This document shows, one piece after another, positions 16,356 through 25,357 of a stretch of 64,000 nt of DNA; the first letter of the stretch is position 1; the number at the start of each line of letters is the position of its first letter. Source of the stretch: Nocardia donostiensis (GTDB lineage Bacteria; Actinomycetota; Actinomycetes; Mycobacteriales; Mycobacteriaceae); assembly GCF_002081715.1 (NCBI RefSeq), contig NZ_MUKP01000001.1, positions 186,001 through 250,000 of the forward strand, read 5' to 3'. Position numbers and translations under genes: made by a program. The notes under the pieces are model-generated. The model was not told the origin of the DNA and searched no databases. It saw only the letters and a list, made by a program, of their open reading frames with translations.

Positions 16356-16421
16356 CGCGCAAGCCTCCGCGTTCAGGCGGAGGTCAGCGCATCTGGTACA
16401 GCCAGAGCTTTCGCCGGGCTG
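16355..16421 (+). repeat. Hairpin-bearing repeat, copy 1
   Basis: Begins at the stop codon of the PAP2 gene. The first 47 nt match copy 2 at 60844-60888 at 40 positions, with weaker similarity for about 20 nt more. A 7-bp stem CCTCCGC/GCGGAGG encloses a GTTCAG loop. Differences between copies preserve pairing (A-U against G-U). The stem-loop shape resembles the subterminal right-end hairpin of IS200/IS605 elements, but no transposase is present. Confidence 0.5.
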
Positions 16422-16533
16422 AATGAGCTCGACGTCCGGTTGATGGGAGCAGTCGGCAGGGCGACGTCGAGCAGCCAGGGCCCGAACCGAAGGCCAGAGA
16501 CCGGAGTGGAAGGAACCCGCCGCGCAGTATTGC

Positions 16534-16905
16534 TCAGCTCTCGGGGCCGCTGGCCGGTCGCGGCTGCTGCGGTTCGAGTTCGTCGCCGAGTTCGTTGACC
16601 GCGAGCAGGCCGTCGCGGTGGCGCTGTTCGCGGTAGGCGGTGCGGCCGAGCAGGTGCGCGATCACCGGGGCGGTGATCAGGGTGAACAGGCCGACCAGCA
16701 GCAGCATCCACGCGTCCGGGCTGTCGTAGACGCGGATAATGGTTCCGGTCAGCACCAGGGTCAGGCCGATGACCTGTGGTTTGGTGGCCGGGTGCATGCG
16801 GAACAGGGTGTCAGGGAAGCGGGCGATGCCGATCGCCGCGGTGAACGCCATAGCGGCGCCGAGCAGGATCAGCGTCCCGGAGATCCAGTTCGCCACGGTC
16901 GTCAT
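16534..16905 (-). CDS. mrpG: Mrp Na+/H+ antiporter subunit G
   Basis: 123 residues. Three membrane helices and the family core AMAFTAAIGIARFPDTLFRMHPATKPQ, followed by LTLVLTGTIIRVY and LLVGLFTLITAPVIAHLLGRTAYRE. The C-terminus is a short polar tail. Last gene of the Mrp operon; its ATG overlaps the mrpF stop as ATGA. MrpG is a small essential part of the multi-subunit antiporter. Confidence 0.92.
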   Translation of the reverse strand: MTTVANWISGTLILLGAAMAFTAAIGIARFPDTLFRMHPATKPQVIGLTLVLTGTIIRVYDSPDAWMLLLVGLFTLITAPVIAHLLGRTAYREQRHRDGLLAVNELGDELEPQQPRPASGPES

Positions 16906-17162
16906 GTCTCGTCCTGTACGCGGAAACGTGTGACAGCGGCCGAACCGAGGAAGCTGACCAGCGACAGCGCGACCATACCTGGCACCACGGTGGTGTCACG
17001 GCTGTATGCGGCCCAGACGGCGAGCCCGCAGATAGCCATGGCGAGCATGGAGTCGATGCCGACCACCCGGTCGATCGTGCTCGGCCCGGCCAGGACTCGG
17101 TAGGCGGTGATCAGCGCGGCGGCCGATAGCAGCACCCCGGCCGTTACGGCGACGACGGTCAT
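16902..17162 (-). CDS. mrpF: Mrp Na+/H+ antiporter subunit F
   Basis: 86 residues from ATG 17162, which overlaps the mrpE stop (TAATG). The frame is open further upstream but that part is the shadow of mrpE. Three hydrophobic helices with the family pattern ALITAYRVLAGPSTIDRVVGIDSMLAMAICGLA and VVPGMVALSLVSFLGSAAVTRF. Overlaps mrpG by 4 nt. Confidence 0.92.
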   Translation of the reverse strand: MTVVAVTAGVLLSAAALITAYRVLAGPSTIDRVVGIDSMLAMAICGLAVWAAYSRDTTVVPGMVALSLVSFLGSAAVTRFRVQDET

Positions 17163-17689
17163 TACTTCACCTCCACGGATGTTCCGGTAACGGGACGCTC
17201 GAATGTGGCGATCAGCAGGCGCTCCAGCTGCCGCGTGGTGCGATAGAACTTGTCCACCGCCTCTTCGCTGCCCACGTCGATGACATGCACATAGATCACG
17301 CAGCGTTCCCGGTTGATTTCCAGCACCACGGTTCCCGGGATCGCATTCAGCAGGTTGGTGCACAGCACGAGCACCAGATCGGATTTGAAGCTGAAGAACA
17401 CCCGCAGCACACCCGAGATCGGTGGCGGCGCGGGCCGCACCGAAAACCACGCTACCTGAAGACTGGATTCGAGCGCGTAATAGATACTCACCGCGGTCAG
17501 CTTCACCAGCGGGGCCAGCCGCACCCAGCCCCGCACGGGAACCGCGGGCAGCGGCAACGCGAACATGATCGCGGCGCCGACCGCGAGCCCGGCCAGCAGG
17601 TTGGCGAGGCTGATATGTCCCCACAGGGCCATCCAGACCACAGCCAGCCAGACCAGGACTGCGACGCGGATCAGGTTCTCTCGGCTCAT
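17162..17689 (-). CDS. mrpE: Mrp Na+/H+ antiporter subunit E
   Basis: 175 residues from ATG 17689, which overlaps the mrpD stop as ATGA. N-terminal helices (LIRVAVLVWLAVVWMALW, ISLANLLAGLAVG), then the conserved soluble part with LNAIPGTVVLEIN and CVIYVHVIDVGSEEAVDKFYRTTRQLERLL. MrpE supports assembly and full activity of the complex. Confidence 0.92.
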   Translation of the reverse strand: MSRENLIRVAVLVWLAVVWMALWGHISLANLLAGLAVGAAIMFALPLPAVPVRGWVRLAPLVKLTAVSIYYALESSLQVAWFSVRPAPPPISGVLRVFFSFKSDLVLVLCTNLLNAIPGTVVLEINRERCVIYVHVIDVGSEEAVDKFYRTTRQLERLLIATFERPVTGTSVEVK

Positions 17690-19284
17690 CGCTGTGGCTC
17701 CTGCCCGAGCACCGCGCTGATATAGATCCCCCTGTCGCGCAGGTCCACCGCCGCACGATCGGCGATATCGAGCATCGGTCCGGCCCATACGGTCAGCGAG
17801 AGCCCGACGGCGACCAGTGCGGCAGTCGACAGCACCATCAGCGAAGGCATACGGCCCGGATCGGTGCGCTCGTCATAGAGCATATCGGCGTTGTCCTCCA
17901 CCAGCGACGGTAGTGTCGCCGCGGCCAGGTGGCCCTCCGGTGCTTCGGCGCGGGGCCGCCAGAACGCTTTGCTCCACACGCGGGCCACGGCATAGAGGGT
18001 GAGCAGGCTGGTCAGCACCGCTCCGGCCACCAGGACCCACGCCAGCACACTGCCTTGCTGGGCACCGGCCTGCATCAGCGCAACTTTGCCGACGAACCCG
18101 GAGAACGGCGGGATACCGCCGAGGTTCAATGCTGGTATCAGGAACAGCACCCCCAATATCGGGCTGGCCGAGGCGAGCCCGCCCAGCCGCCGCAGCGAAG
18201 ACGAACCTGCCTGCCGTTCTATCAAACCGACCACTAAGAACAGCGCCGTCTGCACCAGGATGTGGTGCGCCACATAGAACACCGCGCCGGACACTCCGGC
18301 CTCGCTGGCCAGGCCCAACCCGAACATCATGTAGCCGATATGGCTGACCAGGGTGTACGACAGCAGTCGCCGGATATCGCTTTGCGCGATGGCGCCGAGG
18401 ATGCCGATCAGCATGGTGAGCAGCCCGGCCACGAGCAGGAGGTTGCCGAAGCCACCAGCGGGGAAGATCAGAGTGTAGGTGCGGATGATCGCGTATACGC
18501 CGACCTTGGTGAGCAGGCCGGCGAACACGGCGGTGACCGGCGCTGGTGCAGATGGGTAGGAGTCGGGCAACCAGTTCGACAGTGGGAAGACTGCCGCTTT
18601 GATCCCGAACCCCACCAGCAGCACCGCGTAGACCGCGTTGCGTATGCCGTCCGGCACGGCGTCCATCCGGACCGCCAGCTGGGCCAAGTTCAGCGTGCCG
18701 GTGGCCGCGTAAGCCAGGGCGATACCGGTCAAGAAGATCAGCGACGACACCATCGAGACCATCGTGTACGACACACCCGCCCGGATGCGTTCGGCAGTCG
18801 CGCCCAGGGTGAGCAGCACGAACGAGGCGACCAGCAGGATCTCGAACCCGACGAACATGTTGAACAGGTCCCCGGCCAGGAACGCCAGCCACACCCCGGC
18901 GCTGAGCACCAGATACGTCGGCCAGAAGATCGAGGTCGGCTGTTTGACGTCGCGGTCGCGGATGTTCTGCCCGGCGCCGTACAAGGCCACCGCGAGCAGC
19001 ACGATGGACGACACCAGCAGCATGGTCGCCGACAGCCGATCGACCACGAGCGTGATCCCGATCGGGGTCTCCCAGCCGCCGACCTGAACCGCAGTGGTCC
19101 CGTCGCGGTCGGCCAGGTACAGCAGTAGCGCGCAGATGACCACCGCCGCCGTGAGCGCGAACAACGCGACGAACCGCTGAGCGCGTGGGCGACGGCCGAA
19201 GATCAGCATCGCGGCGGCGGCCAGCAGCGGGACCAGGACCGGCAGCGGAGCCAAAACGGCGAGCAGGTCTTGTGGCGGGCTCAT
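17686..19284 (-). CDS. mrpD: Mrp Na+/H+ antiporter subunit D
   Basis: 532 residues. A complex-I NuoN/NuoM-like proton-channel protein with about 14 helices. Key stretches are GIALAYAATGTLNLAQLA, GFGIKAAVFPLSNWLPDSYPSAPAPVTAVFAGLLTKVGVYA (channel lysines and the PAPVTA motif), SHIGYMMFGLGLASE and LGGIPPFSGFVGK. The N-terminal Glu and Lys residues expected for the proton path appear present. Overlaps mrpC by 4 nt. With MrpA it forms the ion-translocating core. Confidence 0.94.
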   Translation of the reverse strand: MSPPQDLLAVLAPLPVLVPLLAAAAMLIFGRRPRAQRFVALFALTAAVVICALLLYLADRDGTTAVQVGGWETPIGITLVVDRLSATMLLVSSIVLLAVALYGAGQNIRDRDVKQPTSIFWPTYLVLSAGVWLAFLAGDLFNMFVGFEILLVASFVLLTLGATAERIRAGVSYTMVSMVSSLIFLTGIALAYAATGTLNLAQLAVRMDAVPDGIRNAVYAVLLVGFGIKAAVFPLSNWLPDSYPSAPAPVTAVFAGLLTKVGVYAIIRTYTLIFPAGGFGNLLLVAGLLTMLIGILGAIAQSDIRRLLSYTLVSHIGYMMFGLGLASEAGVSGAVFYVAHHILVQTALFLVVGLIERQAGSSSLRRLGGLASASPILGVLFLIPALNLGGIPPFSGFVGKVALMQAGAQQGSVLAWVLVAGAVLTSLLTLYAVARVWSKAFWRPRAEAPEGHLAAATLPSLVEDNADMLYDERTDPGRMPSLMVLSTAALVAVGLSLTVWAGPMLDIADRAAVDLRDRGIYISAVLGQEPQR

Positions 19285-19664
19285 TCCTCGGGATCCTCCT
19301 GCTCGCGCTGAGCCGTGATCTCGACATCCTCCGGCGCGTTCTCGACGTTTTCGCTGGTGGTCAGGATGTAGGAGCGGTAGGCGAGCGCGAGCACGAAGGC
19401 CGCGACACCCATGGTGATGACGATCGCGGTCAACACCATGGCCTGGGCGAGCGGGTCGGCCATATCTTCGTGCACGGTGTTGGGGGATCCTTTGATCGGC
19501 GGCGCTCCGCTGGCTCCGCCGACCGTGATGATCAGCAGGTTCACCGCATTGCCGAACAGGATGATGCCGAGCAGCATCTTTGTCACGGACCGCTCGAGGA
19601 TCAGGTAGACACCGCAGGCCACGTGCACACCGATGGCGAGCAACAGGATCAGGTTCGCGCTCAT
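19281..19664 (-). CDS. mrpC: Mrp Na+/H+ antiporter subunit C (NuoK-like)
   Basis: 127 residues, three helices, homologous to NuoK. Visible core: GVYLILERSVTKMLLGIILFGNAVNLLIITVGG, and DPLAQAMVLTAIVITMGVAAFVLAL with the conserved D-P-L-x-Q-A-x-V-L-T-A-I-V-I motif. A polar C-terminal tail of about 25 residues is rich in Glu. Overlaps both neighbours by 4 nt, so it is firmly within the operon. Confidence 0.94.
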   Translation of the reverse strand: MSANLILLLAIGVHVACGVYLILERSVTKMLLGIILFGNAVNLLIITVGGASGAPPIKGSPNTVHEDMADPLAQAMVLTAIVITMGVAAFVLALAYRSYILTTSENVENAPEDVEITAQREQEDPEE

Positions 19665-22447
19665 GACTGGCTCAGCTCGTCGTCCAGGCGCGCGCCGAGG
19701 CTGCGCAGCACATCCAGCACCAGACCGACGACGATCAGATATACGCCGAGGTCGAAGAACAGCGACGTCACCAGTTTCACGTGGCCGAGCAGCGGTAGTG
19801 TCACCTCCAGGATCGCCGAAGACAAGGGGGGTGCACCGAGCAGCACAGACGCGGCGGCCGTGCCTGCGGCGAAGACCAGCCCTGCCCCGAGCACATGACC
19901 GGCCTCCACCGGCAGCGCTTCACCCAGCTCGTACTGGCCGCCCGCGAGGTACCGCAATACCAGGGCCAGGCCCGCGGTGAGCCCGCCCGCGAAACCACCG
20001 CCGGGGGCGTTGTGGCCGGAGAAGAAGAAGTACACCGACAGCACCATGATGGTCGGGAAGACCAGCCTGGTGACGATCTGCAGGACCATCGACCGTTCCC
20101 GCCGGTCCACCAGTCTGCCCGCAGGCAGCCAGGAGATCAGGTCCGGTCGGTAGTTCGGCGCGTCTGCCGCGCGCGGCGCCGAGCCGAACCGGCGGCTGCG
20201 GAACACCAGCGACGCCACGCCCGTGGCCGCCACGACCAGCACCGAGATCTCGCCGAGGGTGTCCCAGGCGCGGATATCGACCAGCAGCACGTTGACCGCG
20301 TTCTTACCGCCGCCGAACTCGTACGCCGCATCGGGGATGCGCCGCCAGATCGGTTCGGTGCCGCGCGCGGCCATCGCGAAGGCCGCCAACACCATCACGG
20401 CCACGCCGGTGGTGGCGGCCAGTAGCGCCCGGCCGATATTGAAACGGAGGCTACTCGGCGTGCGGATCTCGGCCGGGAACGCGCGCAGCACCAGGACGAA
20501 CATGACCAGCGTCAGGGTTTCCACCAGGAACTGGGTCAGCGCCAGATCCGGCGCTCCGTGCAGCGCGAAGATCACGCCGCAGCCGTAGCCGCTGATCCCG
20601 ACGACCAGCACGCTGGCCAGCCGGTTGCGCATGATCGTGGCTCCGAGCGCCGACGCGATCATGATCACCACGACCACCGCTTGCAGGGCGGAGTCCCACA
20701 GCCGCAGTTCCACCCCGGTGCGAGTGCCCAGCGCGAGGGTCAGCACCGGAACGATGATCAGTGTGCTGAGGATGATCGCCTGGTTGGCGGGCAGCGAACC
20801 GCGCTGCACCGAACCGGTCATCCGCAGCGACAGCTTGTCCATCCCGCGCAGTGTCGCGTCGTAGGCGCGGTCGGCGTTGCCGAGCAGGGTGGTGGATTCA
20901 CCGAACTGGCGTCGCACGACGAACAGTCCCGCGCCGACCGCGATGATGCCGACCGAGAGGGCGAGTGGAACGGTGAACCCGTGCCACAGCACCAGATGTG
21001 CGTCCAGTACTCCGGGCAGTGTTTCGGCGTACCGGCGCACCGCGTGGTCGACCTGCGGCGCGGCCAGTCCGGTGACCAGGCTCGCCGCCGCGAGCAGCGC
21101 GGGCGGACCGAGCAGCCATCCACCCGGTGCATGCCAGTCGGGTGCGTCGACTCCGGCTTTGTCGGCGAATGCGCCCCAGATGAAGCGCGCACTGTAGGCG
21201 ACGGTCAGCATCGAGCCGAGCACCACTGCTGCGCAGAGCAGAATGCGGGCGGTACCTGTCAGATTGTCTGCTGCCAGGATCGCGCCGAGCGCGCCCTCTT
21301 TGGCAACGAAACCCCATAGCGGCGGGATACCGGCCATGCTCAGCGCGGCCAGCGCCGCGACCCCGAACAGCAGCGGTGAGCGGCGGCCGAGCCCGGTGAG
21401 CTGACGCAGCTCACGGGTGCCCGCACCGTGGTCGATGATGCCGACCACCATGAACAGGCAGGCTTTGAACATAGCGTGCGCCAGGATCAGCCCGGCACCG
21501 GCCAGGGCGGCATCGGGGGTGCCGATCCCCACCATCAGGATGAGGAAGCCGAGCTGGCTGACTGTGCCGAAGGCGAGCAACAGTTTCAGGTCGGTCACCT
21601 GCATTGCGCGCAGGCCCGCGAGCACCATCGATCCCGCGCCGAGGATCAATATCAGTGGATGCCAGACCGGATTGCCTGCGAATATGGGCGCGAGCCGGGC
21701 CACCAGGTATACGCCTGCTTTGACCATCGCCGCTGCGTGCAGATATGCGCTGACCGGGGTGGGCGCGGCCATCGCGCCGGGGAGCCAGAAGTGCAGCGGC
21801 ACGATGGCCGACTTGCTGATCGCGCCGACCAGGATCAACGTCACCGCGATATTCACCGCGATACCGGAGGGCGGCCCGGAAGCCAGCAGATCCGACAGCA
21901 GATAACTGCCGCTTGCCTGCCCGAGGATGATGATGCCGACCAGCATGCTGAGCCCGCCCGCGGTGGTGACCAGCAGGGCCTGGATGGCCGCGCGGCGGCT
22001 GGTGGTTTGATCGGAGTTATGCCCGACCAGCAGGAAGGACAGGATGGTCGTCGCTTCCCAGAAAATGTAGAGCAACACCATGTTGTCGCTGGTGACAAGA
22101 CCGAACATGGCGCCGGCGAATCCCACCATCTGGGCGGCGAACGCGGCCAGCCGCGGCTCGTCGTCGTCGAAATAGCGGGCGCAGTACACGAGGATGAGCG
22201 CGCCGACGCCGAGCACGAGCACGCACATGATGGCGGCCAGCGAATCGAAGCGGAGATCGACATCCATGCCGATGCTCGGCGCCCAGCTGAGCTGGACCTG
22301 TATGGTTTCGTTCCAGTTCGCGAGCACCCAGAGCAGCGATCCCAGCGGGACGGCAGCGAGTGGGAAGAACGCATTCCGGCCCATCACTCGGACGCACAGC
22401 GGAGCCGACAAAGCGGCAAGGGTGTGTGCGAACAATATTCCGAGCAA
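19661..22447 (-). CDS. mrpA: Mrp Na+/H+ antiporter subunit A fused to subunit B
   Basis: 928 residues; first gene of the operon. An N-terminal NuoL-like channel (KSAIVPLHFWLPGAMAAPTPVSAYLHAAAMVKAGVYLVARL; AMAGIPPLWGFVAKEG-type loop) is followed by the MrpA-specific C-terminal helices. From about residue 770 comes a complete MrpB-like domain with FPTIMVLSVYFFFSGHNAPGGGFAGGL and RYLAGGQYELGE. This A-B fusion is common in actinobacteria and explains why no separate mrpB is present. The complex exports Na+ in exchange for H+, supporting pH and salt tolerance. Confidence 0.94.
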   Translation of the reverse strand: MLGILFAHTLAALSAPLCVRVMGRNAFFPLAAVPLGSLLWVLANWNETIQVQLSWAPSIGMDVDLRFDSLAAIMCVLVLGVGALILVYCARYFDDDEPRLAAFAAQMVGFAGAMFGLVTSDNMVLLYIFWEATTILSFLLVGHNSDQTTSRRAAIQALLVTTAGGLSMLVGIIILGQASGSYLLSDLLASGPPSGIAVNIAVTLILVGAISKSAIVPLHFWLPGAMAAPTPVSAYLHAAAMVKAGVYLVARLAPIFAGNPVWHPLILILGAGSMVLAGLRAMQVTDLKLLLAFGTVSQLGFLILMVGIGTPDAALAGAGLILAHAMFKACLFMVVGIIDHGAGTRELRQLTGLGRRSPLLFGVAALAALSMAGIPPLWGFVAKEGALGAILAADNLTGTARILLCAAVVLGSMLTVAYSARFIWGAFADKAGVDAPDWHAPGGWLLGPPALLAAASLVTGLAAPQVDHAVRRYAETLPGVLDAHLVLWHGFTVPLALSVGIIAVGAGLFVVRRQFGESTTLLGNADRAYDATLRGMDKLSLRMTGSVQRGSLPANQAIILSTLIIVPVLTLALGTRTGVELRLWDSALQAVVVVIMIASALGATIMRNRLASVLVVGISGYGCGVIFALHGAPDLALTQFLVETLTLVMFVLVLRAFPAEIRTPSSLRFNIGRALLAATTGVAVMVLAAFAMAARGTEPIWRRIPDAAYEFGGGKNAVNVLLVDIRAWDTLGEISVLVVAATGVASLVFRSRRFGSAPRAADAPNYRPDLISWLPAGRLVDRRERSMVLQIVTRLVFPTIMVLSVYFFFSGHNAPGGGFAGGLTAGLALVLRYLAGGQYELGEALPVEAGHVLGAGLVFAAGTAAASVLLGAPPLSSAILEVTLPLLGHVKLVTSLFFDLGVYLIVVGLVLDVLRSLGARLDDELSQS

Positions 22448-22528
22448 GCTTCACTCCGTCGGATCGGTGCGGCGGGGTGTTCCCGGTAATCCTACGTGCT
22501 GGGTTAGTAGGAAAACCGTCCAGGGCCG

Positions 22529-22544
22529 TATGGCATTCGCCATA
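22529..22544. promoter_or_regulatory. Inverted repeat in the mrp upstream region
   Basis: TATGGC-attc-GCCATA, a perfect 6-bp dyad between the mrpA start and the end of the AAA ATPase gene, in a locally AT-richer stretch. Could be an operator or the core of a weak terminator. Confidence 0.3.
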
Positions 22545-22638
22545 TTTGTCCGTTTTCGGCTCTGTCCAGGCAACTTGCAGCAACAGCGAGCTCCGTGCCC
22601 ACGACTCGGCAGAAGCAGTGGCTCGCGATGGGGGACCG

Positions 22639-24873
22639 TCAGCGGTTGACCGCGGCGTAGCGGCGCAGAGACTCCACCTGATCCGGGTCGAGCGAGGGCC
22701 GGACCGCGGCGCGGGCCGCGGCGATATCGGCCGCGGTGACATCGGCGGCGTTCACGTCGCGGCGCATCGCGGCCAGCGCCGCCTCCCGGAGCAGCGCGGC
22801 GCAATCGGCCGCCGAATACCCCTCCAGCTCCCGGGCCAGCGCGGCCAGATCCACTTCATCGGCCAGCGGGACCGAACGGCCTGCGGTGCGCAGGATCGCT
22901 ATCCGCGCCTGGACGTCCGGTGGCGGCACGAACACCAGCCGCTCCAGTCTTCCCGGGCGCAGCAGGGCCGGATCGATGAGCTCGGGCCGGTTGGTCGCGC
23001 CGACCACCACCACATCCCGCAGCGGTTCCACCCCGTCCAATTCGGTGAGCAGAGCCGCGACCACCCGGTCGCCGACCCCGGAGTCGCCGGTCTGCCCGCG
23101 CCGTGGCGCCAACGCATCCACTTCGTCGAGGAAGATCAGCGACGGCGCGGAGTCACGGGCACGCTGGAACAGCTCACGCACCGCCCGCTCGGAGGAGCCG
23201 ACCCATTTATCCATCAGTTCCGCGCCCTTGACCCCGTGCACGCTGAGCTGACCGCTGCCCGCCAAGGCCCGCACCAGGAAGGTTTTGCCGCAGCCCGGTG
23301 GGCCGTAGAGCAGTACACCGCGCGGCGGCTCGACACCGAGCCGGGCGAACGAATCGGGGTGACGCAGCGGCCACAGCACCGTTTCGGTGAGCGCCTGTTT
23401 GGTGTCGGCCATATCGCCTACGTCGGCGAGATCGAGGCTGCCGATGGCCAGCTCCTCCATGCCGGAACGGGACAGTGGCCGGATCACCTCTAGCGCGTCG
23501 GTCAGGTCGTCCTGGGTCAGCTCCGGATCGGACTGCTGTTTGCTTGCCCGCGCGGCGGCCCGCAATGCCGCCTCCCGGCACAATGCGGCCAGATCGGCCA
23601 CCACGAACCCCGGGGTGGAGCGGGCGATCTCCTCCAGCCGCAGCGGCGCGGTGGGCACCTTACGCAGCAGCTGTTCCAGCAGTGCCTTGCGCACCGCGGC
23701 GGTCGGCAGCGGCAGCGCGAGTTCCCGGTCGCACAGGTCCGGTGCGCGCAGCCGGGGGTCGATGCGCATCGGGTGCGCGGTGGTCGCCAGGAACGCGACA
23801 CACGGGGCGGCGACCGCGGCGCGCAGCTGGTCGAGGATGAGCGTGGCGACCGGTTCGGCGGGGACCGGAAGCAGCGCGTCGATATCGGTGACGAGCAGAA
23901 TGCCGCCCTGGCCGGAACTCGCCTCCGCGACAGCGGCGGCGACCGCCCGCAGCCGCGCGCCGCTCTCGGCTGCCCCGACCGCGGGACCGTCCAGCTCCAC
24001 GATGCGCCGGGGTGCGGCCGCCGCGCGGGCCAGAGTTGTTTTGCCGACACCGGCCGGTCCGGTGATCAGCACGCCCAGATGCGGTGTGGCGCCGAGAGTT
24101 TTCAGCAGTTCGGGTTCATCGAGGGCCAGGTTCAGCCATTCGTCGAGTTTGGCCGCCTGCCCGTGCACTCCCGCCAGGTCTTCGACACGAATCTGCGGAG
24201 TGTGCGGTCCAGCGGTGACGGTGACCGGCGCGGGCGGCCCGCCCGGTGCAGTGACCGTGTGCGATCCGGGCACGAACTCCGGCTCGCGGGCACTGGCGGT
24301 GTCGACGGCTGCACCGGTTCCCGTGCTCCATTCGGCCGCGGTATTCGGTTGGACGCTCACCGGGCCGCGCGGCGGGTCGGTGGCGATCACGGTGAGCAGT
24401 TCGGTGGTCCAGGCGATTCCGAAGGCGCGGGACAGCGCTTGGCTGGCCGCCGACGCGGGGATATCGGGGCCCAGGTCGCGCGGCAGCAGCGAAACGGTGT
24501 CACCGACTGTGACCACCTTGCCGAGCAGTGCTTGTCGCAGGGTTGCGGGGGGTATGGAACTGGTGGCGTGCACAGATCCGCTGACCACGACCCGTTTCGC
24601 GCTGTGCACGGTCGCCGGTGCGAGTACGACGGTGGTGTCTTCGCGTAGCCCGGCGTTGGACAGCGTGACGTCGTCGAGCAGCGCGGTGCCTGCCGGGGTA
24701 CCTGCGCGCGCGATACCGGCGACGGCGGCGGTGCGGCGTGAGCCGATCAACGTGATCGGGTCCCATTCACGTAATCCGAGTGCTGTCAGTACCTCCGGAT
24801 GCAGCCGGACCACGCCGCGCCGCGCATCGGCGGCGGAGGTGTTCAGTCGGGCAGTCAGTGCCAGTTCAGCCAT
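22639..24873 (-). CDS. AAA+ ATPase with CDC48/VCP-like tandem ATPase domains (Rv0435c type)
   Basis: 744 residues. The N-terminal part (about 1-200) resembles the double-psi barrel substrate domain of CDC48 (LHPEVLTALGLREWDPITLIG, VSGSVHATSSIPP). The first AAA domain has Walker A GPAGVGKT (272-279) but a degenerate Walker B, LLVTDID (327-332), in place of D-E. The second has intact Walker A GPPGCGKT (524-531), LIFLDEVDALAP and the arginine-finger region ATNRPELIDPALLRPGRLERL. So only the second ring is expected to hydrolyse ATP fully. Conserved neighbour of pssA/psd in mycobacteria. Probably an unfoldase. Confidence 0.88.
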   Translation of the reverse strand: MAELALTARLNTSAADARRGVVRLHPEVLTALGLREWDPITLIGSRRTAAVAGIARAGTPAGTALLDDVTLSNAGLREDTTVVLAPATVHSAKRVVVSGSVHATSSIPPATLRQALLGKVVTVGDTVSLLPRDLGPDIPASAASQALSRAFGIAWTTELLTVIATDPPRGPVSVQPNTAAEWSTGTGAAVDTASAREPEFVPGSHTVTAPGGPPAPVTVTAGPHTPQIRVEDLAGVHGQAAKLDEWLNLALDEPELLKTLGATPHLGVLITGPAGVGKTTLARAAAAPRRIVELDGPAVGAAESGARLRAVAAAVAEASSGQGGILLVTDIDALLPVPAEPVATLILDQLRAAVAAPCVAFLATTAHPMRIDPRLRAPDLCDRELALPLPTAAVRKALLEQLLRKVPTAPLRLEEIARSTPGFVVADLAALCREAALRAAARASKQQSDPELTQDDLTDALEVIRPLSRSGMEELAIGSLDLADVGDMADTKQALTETVLWPLRHPDSFARLGVEPPRGVLLYGPPGCGKTFLVRALAGSGQLSVHGVKGAELMDKWVGSSERAVRELFQRARDSAPSLIFLDEVDALAPRRGQTGDSGVGDRVVAALLTELDGVEPLRDVVVVGATNRPELIDPALLRPGRLERLVFVPPPDVQARIAILRTAGRSVPLADEVDLAALARELEGYSAADCAALLREAALAAMRRDVNAADVTAADIAAARAAVRPSLDPDQVESLRRYAAVNR

Positions 24874-25357
24874 CGTGACCCATTGTGCCCGGAGGGCGGG
24901 GTCGATGGCTGATGTCGCTGTGGCCGGGCACGCGCTACTTCTGCCTGCCGAGCCGCAGCGTTACTCCTTGCTACTGTGAGTGTTGTCACATTTTTTTTCG
25001 GCGTGTTTATGGAACCGGGAAACTTGACGCGTCTAATTTCTGGTTTTTCGCGCACTATGGAATCGCTCATTGCCGTACTCGGGAGAAGCTTGGCTATTCG
25101 TCGTGCATGCTGCTGTGAGTTGCTGCCCTGTCGCAGGTAGGGGAGTTGAAGGTAGTGCAGCCCAGCGTTTTCCGCGTTCAAGCAATCGGCTCCGGCTACC
25201 GTAAAGCAAATTTACGGCGGTTATTCGGTGTTAACTCGAATGGATTGATTCGGACTGTCCGGCAACGCTTGCGCGGAGGTCTGGCGAACGTAGTACTGTC
25301 AGCGCCGCGGCCGTTCCAGGGCGGAACGGCTGAAATTATGGGGAGGATTCACAAGAA
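24874..25357. other. 484-bp AT-richer intergenic region
   Basis: Lies between the start of the AAA ATPase gene (leftward) and the secreted-protein gene (rightward), so it should hold two divergent promoters. It is visibly richer in A/T than its surroundings and includes a run of eight T at about 24991. Short open frames occur but none has a ribosome site or protein-like composition. No tRNA or known riboswitch was recognised. Confidence 0.6.
25311..25329 (+). promoter_or_regulatory. Hairpin in the 5' leader of the secreted-protein gene
   Basis: CCGTTCC-agggc-GGAACGG, a perfect 7-bp stem, 28 nt before the start codon and just ahead of the GGGGAGGA ribosome site. Could affect translation or serve as an operator. 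Confidence 0.35.
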
